Below, one piece after another: positions 38,491-51,550 of a DNA stretch of 64,000 bases. Positions within the stretch are counted from its first letter, which is position 1; each line of letters starts with the position of its first letter. Source of the stretch: Alentia gelatinosa (Eukaryota; Annelida; Polychaeta; Phyllodocida; Polynoidae); the NCBI GenBank assembly GCA_950022655.1, contig OX465584.1, positions 26,013,469-26,077,468 of the forward strand, written 5' to 3'. Below the pieces are notes generated by a model. It was not told the origin of the DNA and searched no databases. It was given only the letters and a program-made list of their open reading frames with translations. The position numbers and the translations under genes are program-made.

Positions 38491-41400
38491 ATTATTGAAG
38501 TCAGCCCTGACTTCTCTAAATGAAATCCACGAACAAAGTTTACCTGTCAGTTGACAAGTTCTCATTAATATTTGACTATAATCACATATCTTTTTTTTTT
38601 TTTTCTCAAACTTTTTTCCTTTGGAAAAATTTGGAGGTGGATGTTAGTTCGGTCCTCCCCTGTTCCCTGTTGGGGGTGGTGGGTATGGAATTTTGTCCCA
38701 ATTTTTCGTAAAAAATCACATATCATTCATAAAAAGAATATATATAAAAAAAATCATTAATGAACTACAGCATTCCATAGGCATCCCTTCATTATTGTTG
38801 ATCTGCCTGAGACTAAATCTGATGTTCAATCAGCACAGAGGTAAATAAACAAATCCACATCGCTGACCATTAGACGGGGTTGATATATTGCCCCAGCGTA
38901 CATAACACGGATCAATTTAGTTCGCGCCCGTTTCGCAAATAAACCTACGACTGGAGAACTAGCCCTGGGAACCCCGCTAAGCCTTGTTTGTGATCTTGGT
39001 GCGGCCAGCACACAGGTGACGTAACACCAGTGCCTCCTGCTGCTCCCTGCAGTGGTTTACCTGGCTTTCACCTCCACCTCTAACGGCACCAACAGGCAGG
39101 GATCCCGACTTATATTCGGAAAGCCGCCAGTGCTTGGAGTCGGCTTAAAGACACAGGGTTTACAGGAGAGTGTGGCTCAGTGCGGAACATGCGTAGAACA
39201 ACGGTTAACGTCAGCGTCTAGAGAGCGTCTGCAGTGACTGGAGGAGGGCCTTTGTGATGGTTGGCTGATCTTGTGTTTGAATATTAAGAGGTTATATTTA
39301 CCATAATTTGTGAGTCAGCGAAATTGCCACTCCTCTGAGGGTTAGGTTTCTATAAATGGTCTCTGACTAAAACACACAATTAGGATTGTTTTATTTGACC
39401 TGAACATAGTGGTTTATTTATATGGGAATTGAAACAAAATTAGGACGACTGAGTTATGAATAATACCATATACATATATTCTGCAGGCACGGGGAAGGAA
39501 GGTGGGTATCACAGAGAGAACAGCGAATGATGTTGATGAAGAGATTGATGTGACATGTTAAATGAGCAGAAAAGAAAAGAAAAACGTTATATGCCATTCA
39601 CAATGGCGTACAGTGTCTGTTTAACGGATCTAACATTACTGGACAAGCAGACTGTCTACTGACCCTGTGTGCACCAACATCTGCAGCACCAAGCAACTTA
39701 ATCCACATCTAATCTTAAAAATCAATAATCAGCTAATAGAGGAGACTGGCGCCTTCAAATATAGACACGTGCTGCCATGTATGGGTGCATTATACATGCT
39801 GGCACAGCACACCGAGGATGGGGTGCTGCTTGTGATAGAAGTTAAAAGCAGGGATATGCAGACTAAACCTTTGCGAGACGAAACCAAGTGAATGGCTTGT
39901 TTTTGGATACAACTCCCATTCACAACAAGAACTCACTTATCCTATGACCCTGATATACGGTGGTAGCTCTGAAATATCGTCGGACTTGGGCATAGTTTCT
40001 GGAATCAGTCCACATTCATTTCTTCATTTCATAGAACTTCCTCTGATGCTCAAAACCTGCTATAAAAAGTAACATGAAGAATATTGTATTGCCAAGAACA
40101 AGCTCAGTGTAGCCTTGAGCAGCTCTGAGCTTATTTGTTTGATTTTACGTCCAGTAAACCATGACAGCTCTGTTCCAGACATCCTCAAAGTTAAGCTTTT
40201 CTATAACAGTAACGGGTGTGTTCCACCGGGCATACCGAACGGCACAGTCTCGGTACCAAACGAGCGCCGTTTTAATGACTGTCAGGCGGCTATATAGAAA
40301 TAAGTGCAGTGGAGCAGGCCACATGCATACCGATGGCGGCCGCACGATGGCCATACGACCAAAGCCTGCTGAAACCTGATTATATGATAGCTTTTACCGA
40401 AGGCTCTGAGCAACACATGAGGTGAGGAAGTTGATATGACTTGTTCCTTACAGCCTTGATTCCCAAATGAAGAACTGAAAACCTTCTGTATTTCAACTCT
40501 CCAAGGACTTATTGGGGAGCAGTTTACCTTCATCTGGAATTGAACCTGGGCCTCTGGATAGCTATAGGAATATGCTCACACTAAATCACAATGTCAGCTG
40601 ACTGAAGTTTAAGTCACACATGACCCACAATGGCTTCCAAACAACTTAAAGGGTTTGAAATGATTAGTATGAGACTCAAATTAGAGTAAGTGGTCACTTC
40701 TCAGAACTACACTCGCCGACTGATAAAGGGTGTGATAAGCAAAATCCTATTGTTTAATCCTGATATAGCCTGACGATTATGTCCCTGACACGCGTGTGTT
40801 TGATATCTCATTATGTTTACTCTCAATAACTGGAGTTCATTGGCGTCACTGGCTTGTTCCAGGCACTCATCTGCACTGCATGGTAAATTATTCAGAGGGA
40901 CGGACTTGCCAATAGAAGTAGAATGATCCTTTCACGTAGGTCCACCTCGAGAGTGAAGGTCAGGAGCTCATAACACGAAGTTTGAGGAATGCTTCCGTCG
41001 ATATACATTGGAATTTTTTGGTGAATCTAAGCCGCGTCGCCGCTTTTACCCTGAGGAAGTATTACTTCTTGGAGAAATATTGAGAAACAATACCTCTTAT
41101 CATGAGGTACTGGTCAAATAAGTCTAAATTAGGGGATTGGTTCACATTGTGAGTTGTGAGGAAGGCTTTGATAAAGTCCAAAAGTTAGGCAATTGGAATA
41201 AACTTCATAGTTGGAAATCGCCGAGTTGGACATAAGATACTTAATATGCTAGTGGTTTTTTTCACGGTAACACCAGGCCTGAAATAGCACTTTTATGCCA
41301 TAAGAAGCAAAACTTGCCTTTGAGTTAACCATGACTTAATCGTCATTTATCAAAAGGTGTATTTGTTATATTTCATTGATTGAATGAGTTTAGTAAACAT

Positions 41401-43513
41401 GGTGCTACACACTCTGGTGTGCAGCACGTATTGAGATAATTTACTTGATATTTACAAGATAATTACTTGAATTCATTCTTTAGACATAGAGAGACCACTT
41501 AAGGCATATAACTTCACGTGATGCTCTCTGTATTTATAAACACAGGAGATAAAACACGTGTGTGTATCTGGAAACACATGTCTTTATCTGCATCGCCAGT
41601 GTCCATGGACCACAATGCTGAAAGCCATACGAGCTGATTATATCGTTGACATTTCTGGGACGATGTATCATGTCTGAACTTGCATTATCCGGCCCATTTG
41701 TGATGTTTTTCACACTTTCTGATCATATTTTTTGCAGGTGGTTAGATCTCAGTCTTCACTGGAGGATCCTTCTGGTAACCTTAATCACATTTCCTCTTCA
41801 TCTATTCCCAATTCTCCCTACCAGATTGAAAAAATATTTCAGAACACGGACAATATGATAATCTCGTATACAGATAAAACTATAAAATATTTGACTCATA
41901 CCTATTTGTGTATAGGATCCATGGCGGATCTATGAAAATGTTCAGAAGTCTAGTGATCACTGTGTTGGTCTAACGCTGGATCCATGTGGAGTCCCAACTG
42001 TCATAATCAGACAATCCCTCCAGGGGGGTACCTATCTCATGCCTGTGTTTCCAACAAGTCATGAAATTAAACAGATAACTGGGTTTAGGTGGCTTATCTG
42101 ATCCTACTCCTAATATCATACATTATACTGCAGCGACAACGGGAAAAATATATTTTGGGATTGCAAGATGTCCACTCATTTGAGGTTCAATGGATCTTGG
42201 TAATGATCAAAGGTCCTATAAATGTTTACTATCAGGAACCCAAGGTCATGATATCATATTTGAGTGCACTTTAGTTTATACCATCATTTTTAATCTTAAA
42301 TGATTACCAGTTTAGGGAGTAGCACCACAAAACACACTTCAGTCAGTGGCTTCATAGATGACGTCTTTATATGTGGCTCTTTCATAAAAGTTCATCATAA
42401 TATAGTTAGTGAGCCTACTCCTAGTCATTACGCTGTATATCCTGATGAAGGCAACACTATAGTAGCCGAAACTAGTAGGTCAACACACAGCTGTCCTCAT
42501 CAACAAGGAAACTGAATGCATTGAAGGGTTAAACCATTTAAAGTTCTGTCACCCAACAACATATATGTATGCTGGACGTTTGGACGGTTTGTGGTATCAT
42601 TCCAACCTTATATAGTTCGTACGATAACATTCAATTATACAAAGAATGACTACTTTATAATGAAACAATGCAAACAAAAATAGTATAAATATATATAAAT
42701 GATAAAAGAAATAATCTTTTTTATACGTTGCATGGCTGCAAATCATTGGTTACAAAATGATTTCTAAAGGCCTTGTAAACCGACACTGATAATATGCTTG
42801 TATATTGTATACCGTGCATCAAACAAAGGACCTCTACCCAACCTGATCTGACGTAAACAAGCTAACGGCACCTAATCAAGGCAAACCTCTGCGGGGATAT
42901 AACCCGCCGGATGATAGATAAGCGTATCTCACCAGATATCGAACCTGAACAGTACCGGATCAGCTCTTACATGATTTACAATTAGTATCAATCAACAAGC
43001 ATGAGTGCAAAAACCCTGAAACTACAAATCTATCATGGAAGTTACAAAAGTTATCCTTAAGAAGAGTTTTGAAGATATAATATCTCAGGTAGAAGGCAAA
43101 TTATGTTGAAGCTGGGAAATTAGGTACTGGTGTGCTTGTCTCTTGACGGCACCTCAAACAATGGCCGGTACAAAACAGAGCGGGTTTGTAAACCGCAAAC
43201 CGTGAAAAACAAAGTCAAGTCTCGTGTTGACCAACTGCACCTGCCGTGGTACCTGCAACACCAAGCGCTGAACCTAAATGTTGGCCGTGACATAGGGCCA
43301 TAGACTTACCGCCTTATTTAGGGACGGACCCACCTCACCGACAAATCTGATCGGAGTGGGACTAGTTACTAATCAATTACTACATTGTATAAATCTCATG
43401 TATTCCCACCGGCTGAGACCTGATTTTACTAAGTGAAAGGAGCATGGAGGGCAAGTGGAGTCATGCAATATTTAGACAGGTGTTATATCAATCATACTGA
43501 AACATGATTTTAA
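38491..43513. other. Intergenic, no gene seen
   Basis: AT-rich. A fragment at about 40207-40375 (GTGTTCCACCGGGCATACCG ... GGAGCAGG ... GGCGGCCGCACGATGGCCAT) resembles the inside of the MITE at 31413, so it is probably a relative. The CCTGATGAAGG...CCGAAACTAGT motif lies at 42440-42475. No supported exon. Confidence 0.4.
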
Positions 43514-43704
43514 GGAGCGTTCAATAATTATGGCGAGGGGCACATTTTTTAAGGGGTGGGGGGCGGGGGAGACTTTTTTTTTGGTATTCCAAGGAGTGGG
43601 GGGCAACTTTTTGTTTGTATTCCCATGGGATGGGTCAACTTTTTTTCTCGACCGTTCGGTGTTCCAAAAATTTTGCTCCCTCGGCCATGATTAATGAATG
43701 CTCC
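43514..43704. mobile_element. 191-bp MITE with 21-bp inverted ends
   Basis: Left end GGAGCGTTCAATAATTATGG and right end CCATGATTAATGAATGCTCC are inverted repeats with few mismatches. The interior is three degenerate GTATTCC...GGGG...CAACTTTTT units, which explains the minus-strand frame there. No transposase. Confidence 0.65.
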
Positions 43705-46700
43705 CATAACAAAGAACTGTAGGTCCCAGAAGTCAATCCAGGATCGAGGGAATCCAACAGCCTGCCTTACAAGTGGCAGAGACATAGAAGCATAATAACT
43801 GGATAACAAAAAAAAATCAAAATCTGGCTTTCTATAAGCAGTTATTCAATAGTCCTTTGGTTAGAAAAAACAAATTCTTATTACAGTGGCGAATATCCCA
43901 GACCATGATAATAACACATAGTGGTTTAATTTCTAAACAAAAGGCAGACATCAGTAGATTCAACGGTATATTTCCTGAACCTGTCGTTCAGCTCAGACAG
44001 AAACCAATCAATCAATAACAAACTTAATCGAATAGAAAGCCTCGTTGTATAGAATATCCCACCCGCACTTAACGGTTACGTACTAAAATCATCCGAGACT
44101 AAAATGTGATACACAGCGATCAGTTTTTACACCGGGCCACAGCTTACCTAAATCATGCCCAATACTATACTTCTACAGTGCCTATTGTGAGTGAGTTACA
44201 TGATACCTGTACATGTATATCCGGATACGTTCTTTGATCATAGCCTACATGTATGTGTCCAGGGTGGTTGGTATATCCAGGCGTTAATCCATTCAGGTGA
44301 TAATGTTCCTGTGGGCGTGTGTAAGTATAACAGGAGACTTACTTGGTCGACATAGTCAGACACTTTCTAACTTTCAGTGTAGGAGAGCTCTTTTTTAAAG
44401 TATCCATGTGTGCTAAAGCCTCTCGGCCAGGTATAAGGTTTCCATTTTTAACCTTTTTCATAGGAAAGTTTTCTTGCGTAGGAAAAGTCTATCAAGAATT
44501 GACAAAACTCCATTCATACAAATGCCATTTGGTAGATAACACTCTGACTGCTGATGCTCTTCAAAATACATGTCGATGTAAATGTGCATGAAAGCTACTT
44601 AATAGATTAATAGTCTACTTTATTTGCTAGCAGGATGGCTCGGTTAAAGTGAATTGAGTAGGTTCGGGAAAGAAAACAGAATTCTATTTAGATCTGCAAT
44701 GTTTTGGATTGATCTACAATGAATAATTGAGTTAGACATACCTCTGTACTTCGTCTCAGACTGAAAGAATTATCCATCACTATGGAACTATTGCATGGTA
44801 AAGTAAACGCAATTCAGAAGTTTATCCTGCTGTGTTTCCAGTCAAGCAGGTGTAGATATTGAATAGCTTGGGTGGTGATTGAGTACTCCGATTCGTGTAG
44901 GTGATCTACACAAGGAAAACGTCATCAGGTGAAGGAAACGCTAAAGGTGTCGCATGGTTCCAATCACAAACACGGTTAATTATGCAGCATTCACGATGAG
45001 ATTTCCATGTTTTTATCTACAGACAATAACTCGTCACAGATAAACCTGGGAGTTTCTGTCAAATCGTCACACATGCAGCTCGATCCCAAGTCTCCTCGTA
45101 CGCACAGGACTCTGTGACGTGAACAATGCCTGCTCTCCTCGACCACGTGGCTTTGTTTAGACTTGTAAGCGGGACCTTTTGTCCTGAGGATTACTAGACT
45201 GACCAAACGACCGCCACTGCCTCAATATGATGTATTTTATGTATATTGAGAGACATGGGCATAAGTAATTATTAATGGATTGTTCCATAAATGCCACATA
45301 TCATCATCTCTTCTGTGTTAAAATAAAAATTAGTAAAGTGCATAATTTCTTTATAGAAAAAAATGTGATTTTGTTGTTGACATCTTAATGTATATTAAGT
45401 TTCAGCACCAAAGAAGTAATAACTAATGCGGTTTTATTGGAGTGTTCTGTGGTTTTGTGTGACTACTGACATATTGTGGGTGAAATGGGAATGCGCAGAT
45501 GGTAACAAATCATCCTATATCATAAAATGCAAATTATTTGGATTGCAAAACGTAGTCCTAACAGTATTCCAACTGATTAGCCATAATAATGTAAACAAAT
45601 CAATAAAGGATTGATAACAGAACAGACTGAAAACACGAACTAACCTGAAAAAAGAAGTGGTATCCAATAGAACTAAACTTGAGCAGGTCGACTACTGCTA
45701 TGAAACTTAAGAATCCTGAAGAGACTGCTGATATTAGGGTCCGTCCTGCAACTGCCACATGACCGGCAGCTGACAGGCTGTGTTCATGCTAGGGGGCCAG
45801 TTACAGTCATTTGCATTAATGTTAGGACAACTACCTACTTAAGTGAACCTGTGACCACAGGGGCGGGGTGTGCACACAGTGGGGTATTACACACTGTATT
45901 ATTTACAGTTTTATGAACTGGAACTCAACTAGCTTATAATCACACCCCATACAAACCACCCACCGCAGCCTGTGTGTTTTATGACTGCCTCACTCGTTAA
46001 CTGACCACATCGCTAATTGTACATTTGTGTAAAATAGGCTTCCACACAAGACACTATAATCAGCTGTGTCGGATATTGATGGTAGCGATTAGAATAGCAT
46101 GGTTTGTACTACTGGATTCACATGCGAATGGGGAGATCAAGAAGGTAGTCAGATTGAATTAAAGGTGTTTGATGAAAAAAGGACCGTGGCATATCATTTG
46201 AAGTTAATACCATTATAAAAGAACATATCTGCATTTTCATTCGTGTGGTACCTGCCTTCCCGACTCATGTACCAAATACTAATAGATCTTTTTTATTGAT
46301 GCTATCTTATATTGAAGTATTTTTATTACTTATTCAAGTACAATTCTCCTTTTTGCTTATTGATCATTTTGTCAAAAGAGGCTACAATCCTTGCCCTGAA
46401 CATTGAGTTATATTTCTGCAAACACAAGATCGTGAAGTCTTTCAATGAACACTTGCCATATTTGATCTGGCTAACCTGGACCTGCGACGCAATCGCTTCT
46501 GTGTATTTCCCAAACAGGATTTGAATAGGATTAAAAGCTTTACAACATGTTCTTGTAACACGGAATATCGAAACATGAAAAATCCAATCTGAATTGAATT
46601 TCAATACAAAAATAATAATGGATATAAATTTCAGGAAACAACCCAATTTATTTAATAACTGGTTTGATGTAAGCAACTGGGCCTACAGTTACATGTACAT

Positions 46701-48591
46701 CTCACTTTCAGTATATTGAACATATACATGTATCCCTGGCCGAGTCAATTTTTCCTAGATAATAAGGAAGGCTAAAATATCCCAAGCATATCAGTTACCA
46801 CCAAATACGGGACACTTAACACACTAATGAGTGTGACTTGGAATTATCAAAACGAGATTTGATAATATCAATACTTATTCTAATAAAGGAAAATACATAG
46901 TTTCATTTCCATTTAAGCCTCGGGGAATTTATAGCGTCAGTTTGAATATTACATGGACAAAAGAGGATAGTTTGGCCTAACGCCGAGTCAGCCATGGTCT
47001 GAGTGTCTACTGTGCACGCCCTGTTAAGACGGTCTGTAATCCACATGGCGTATTCACGTGTTGGCACTTAACGACAATGTAAAGCTTGTTATGTAATTCT
47101 ACAAGCGCACGACCACCTTGGGAGAATGATTTCATCGTCCTGCGCGATGGAACTTTACATAAGGACATGTCAAGGTTACAGTCAGCCTTGATTTCTTTCT
47201 AAGTTATAGATTTATTTTTGTTTATACATCCTCTCTTTTGCTGATTGTGTACGTCAAATGCCTACAAACCATGATCTCAATTCTGATGTGTCATATCTTC
47301 CTTGCTATGAATACCTCAGGCATTCAAATATATAAAGATAGTGGTTGCAGACAACTTTGAAGTCGACGGTCCATTTGTCAGCTTATTACTCAGGGTAATG
47401 CGATGTAAACGTTTTCAAAACTTCAAAAGATAAAGGATAGATTTAGGTTTTCACTCATCGTTGTATCTATGTATAACCTCAGGCACCTGATTAGATTACG
47501 CCCAACAGAAGAGTGATTCATAACTAGTTGAGTTAGATTCATAACAGTGTATTTATGTGTACATGAAAATCACAGATACACCGAAATCCTATATCATATT
47601 CTTCTATATTTACCATTAATGTTTCAGCATCAAGCAATTCAAAAATAGACGACAGACAGCCCGTGAATTATTTTCAAAATGATGAGATACCAAGGAAGAG
47701 TAGCATCTAGCATTTCAACGCATATCAACTCGATCTTATTTAGTCACACTTGGCTCTGCCTTTTATCCTATGTAATCTAAACATTGGTAGATCTTTGGTG
47801 AATAATTCTCCAATTAAAAGCACGAGAGTCAACCAATCCAGATGGAATGAGCTTTTGACAGATTGTCAAAGACAGTGTCAGACTAGTGTCATTCCCAATT
47901 ATGCACGTTACCTTTGTACTAATCCCTCATTCAAACAATACCCGCTCACCCACAAGATCAGGCAGTATGTCCCTGAAGATCTATTATTTCCCCGCCACTC
48001 ACAACAACTACTGTCTATATACATATATATGTTCCGCGAAGATGGATTTATGGAGTAACTGTGTCTTGGCAAGGTGAGCACAATTATTCTATTGATAATG
48101 GTTTGGTCAAATTCAGAATAAAATATCATCTGAACCAATCATCTAGTTATTTTCTTCACATTTTATTTCTAGTCTATTAGTGTTTATTGAATTGAATTCT
48201 GTGTTGCAGGATGGGGAAGGATAATTAAAGTCTTGGCAGAGTCTGTTCTCCACTCTGTCCAATATCATCATGTAAACTGATACCAAATACATGTACTCTT
48301 TCCTGTTTGCATATCTTTTTTTTTATGAATTTAACCTACGTGAGGCTACTTTTTTACAATGCCTACAGCATTTGTCCATAATTATTCATATTTGTGATGT
48401 GAACACAGCTCTGTATATTATAGTCGTGTATATCCAGTTTTGTGTGGAAATAACTACCACCTTTTACACCTATCAATAAAAGTTATTTGTTTTGATACAC
48501 TTCTTGGTACAAGATATTTTTTTTATCTCAATTAGATGTGTTATTTTCTTATATTTTCAAAGAGGTGAGATTATAACTTCTCCACTAGTAT
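43705..48591. other. Intergenic, no gene; possible enhancer near 45.7-46.1 kb
   Basis: No supported exon on either strand. The interval 45780-46070 is dense in transcription-factor-like words (see the separate entry). Confidence 0.4.
45780..46070. promoter_or_regulatory. Candidate enhancer (POU octamer, RUNX-like and homeodomain-like sites)
   Basis: Contains ATTTGCATTAAT, CCTGTGACCACAGG (14-bp palindrome with ACCACA), AAACCACCCACCGCA, TGACCACATCGCTAATTG and TATAATCAGCTGTG within 300 bp, with more GC than the flanks. These are consensus-like words only; enhancer activity is inference. Confidence 0.25.
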
Positions 48592-48747
48592 GGGGCAATC
48601 CATATAATGTGTACGCAGAATTTCTGAAATTTTGGACCCCCCCCCCCCCCCCAACTTGTACTCAATTGAACAAAGAAGGAGCATACGCATAATTTTCAAA
48701 AGGTTTTACCATAGCCCCCTCAGTGCGTACGTACTTTATGGATGGCC
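48592..48747. mobile_element. MITE with CATCCATAAAGTACGTACGC-type ends, copy 1
   Basis: Left GGGGCAATCCATATAATGTG and right GTACTTTATGGATGGCC form a terminal inverted repeat of about 24 bp. A run of about 16 C lies inside. Same family as 51461-51550. Confidence 0.6.
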
Positions 48748-51460
48748 TTTATTGGTAGATATGCCTCACTCTCAACTCTGTTGTTTTGAACAGGCATGAT
48801 CAAATAACTCGAATTCCCCTCCTTTAATATTAAACACACACTATCTTTTTGATGAATAATGCAATATAAGATTGTCAAAGATGATGAGATCTGGCCAAAT
48901 AAAGTCCTACCTTGGGGTAAAAGAGGTTTAGGCGCCTTTACGCCCTGTGAATAACAACGTCAGCGCTCAGTAAAATCCCAAGGTGGCAGAAATCAATCGG
49001 AGGTCTGGGTATGCCTGCAGGCCGGGAGAACACAATGTGTGCAGTAAGTGAGCTGCTACCACGGCCCTCTGTGTATTCGGTACATACACACATAACACGG
49101 GCCTCGCGTTGTTCAGAAGCCCGGCGCAGGTGACCGTGGAGTCGTCCACTCTTAGTTTGTGTATCGTCCTATTAAAATCCTCCAGAGGGCGCGGTGGCAG
49201 ACTAAGTGGGAGCCAGGACTGCTTGTACCTGGAGCGGGCGGTGAGGTGGAGTGGAGAGAGAGGGAGGGAGGGAGGGAGGGAGGGAGCAGGGTCAGCGGTC
49301 TCTCCACCAGCCCCGTAGTTCTAAATTAGACTTACAGAATTCACTCCCCTCTAATAACATGATCCGCAATACAAGCATATTGCCCTCAACCTACGTCCAG
49401 AGCTGTGTGTTTTGATCTTGGAAGTAAGAGACAACAAAGAGGCAGCCATGTGGTGACTTTGCACAGTACCAATAACCTTTTATTATTACTTCAGTACCGG
49501 AACTGATGACTGTTCTAGGCACTTACGATAGCGTACCAAGTGTCTAAATTTCTAAAATAGCTAATGAAGTACAATATATTCTTGATAGGAGTCTCAATAT
49601 TTCAGTAGAATGCCTTCATTTGAACTATTCTGGATTGGTTCTTGCTGAACAATAGACCGTAGATATCAACCATCTTTAGGATGGCACGATATTTCCATGA
49701 AACTAAATATCATAATCCACTCAGTCTATCCGATATGCACATTGATTCTGTTATGATCAACGTCTTAATACGGTAGGCTAAAGGAGGGAGTGTTACGTCA
49801 AATAATTCCTACCTTTATTATCTTTTCATGGCAGGCCCAGGAATCTGATGTTGTCATGGGAAGACAACCTTGATGTTTTTAAATGTATATTTTTAAGAAT
49901 TTACCATTCATGGCAGGCCATATATGAACGACATGAAACCACTCGGCATGCACGAAGTTCACTACTCCTCACCCAGGGAACCATTCTGGATCAAAGCCAA
50001 GTTTCTGTACGACCAAACCATGGAACACAGGTGCATTGATATTGAATGTTTCAATAGTTCAGCAAGATATAATCTGACGTAAAAAAAAAAAAAAGGTAAC
50101 CAACAATATACATTTAAAGCAATTTCTGTTTGGCTGTGATGTCTCGTTGTTACTACACATATAACATACCGTTCAGATCAATGAGTATTATGAGTGGAAC
50201 GTAGTTGCAGCTGGCTATGATTAGTGGTGGAAAGCGGAATACCTACTTGCAGATCATATGTGTAGCTTATCAACATAAATGCGCTATTTGAGGTATCACA
50301 ATGGTAACGCCTAACTCATATATGATGAAACACTTCTGACGTCTTTTTCAGTACACATATGTGTCTATCTATGATGTGTTATATTCATTTAGCTGGAGTC
50401 ACAATAACTATTAATTATCATAAATCAAAATAGAAGACGTCAAAATTTGAAGTAAGATGCTGAGTTATCTACTATCATTAAAAGATAAGTATATGCCTAT
50501 AAGAGTAACGGGGCTGTGTAAGAAGTTAACTAAGTCATAGTAACAATACTAGCCAGAGGTTTGTTATGACACTCAACAATGAGGCTGGCTGTTCAATAAC
50601 CTATAGCTCCGGTTAGAAACATTACATGTTCCCTCATGAAACAATGAGTCAGAATAGAACATGGTAACGTTTATGCCATTCAGATGCTTATAATTTCTAA
50701 AATATTATCTACATCGTAGAACGTTTTAAACGATAGTCTCGGTAGATATCGAAATATAAAGACTAATCTATATGAATCAATACTGATGACTATCTATGTC
50801 CCCCTCGTTATTAGGAATTCCGACAAAATTTTTATATTAACGATACATCGTTAATATAACCTATACCCTACACCAGAGACTTTACTGGTAGGCTATATCG
50901 CACTGAGGCACAACTCTTTTTAGTTTACATATCGGAGTATCATGAAAAGATTTTAACTTGTATCGAAAATGTGATATCCTGTTATGTCCAATGTCTACGT
51001 ACTCAATGTGTACTTGTATATATATGCTGTATCCTACCCACTGATTTTGCTGAAAATATCGGGCAAGGCTTCCGATTGAAACCAGCCAACTGTATTTGGC
51101 TGACGGAGACCTTCTTTATTGGTTATAAACTATACACTAAAAAAAAGACTGATGTAAAAATTTTGAGAGGATTCAATAAAGATGTTTGAAAAAAAAAATC
51201 GATTCCTATGGAGACGAGTGCAGATGCTCCTTGTAGGGAGTAAACACATCTTGATATAAAACAAAAACAAAAATACTGACGGCGAGATCTATATGATGTC
51301 GTTCTCGGGGCAGTAAAATTGAAATGGCATTTTTAAAAACACTGGATAATCGGCGCAGGGACGCAGGCGGCATCCCGGCAGGGGCGGGCCCCTAAATTTG
51401 AACTTTTTCTATTACTTTTAAGGACATTTCTGAGTGTAAAGTTAAATACGTTTGAGCTAT
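48748..51460. other. Intergenic, no gene; GGGA microsatellite and a palindrome
   Basis: A (GGGA)n run sits near 49258-49286 within a GC-richer stretch (about 48950-49320). A 28-bp perfect palindrome is at 50832-50859. Nothing codes here that I can support. Confidence 0.4.
50832..50859. repeat. 28-bp palindrome
   Basis: TTATATTAACGAT and ATCGTTAATATAA are perfect 13-base arms around AC. Confidence 0.9.
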
Positions 51461-51550
51461 GGGGCTATCCATAAAGCGCGTACACAATGAGGAGCGGGTT
51501 GGGTAAAAAAAAAAGAGGAAATTGCGAGTACATACTTTATGTATGGCTCC
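51461..51550. mobile_element. MITE, same family, 90-bp copy 2
   Basis: Left GGGGCTATCCATAAAGCGCG and right CATACTTTATGTATGGCTCC are inverted. The interior is short and purine-rich. Matches the ends of the element at 48592. Confidence 0.6.

Noticed and set aside
43549..43809. 86-codon minus-strand frame
   Set aside because: Mostly inside a MITE; the repeated GIP/KKSPPP pattern comes from its internal units.
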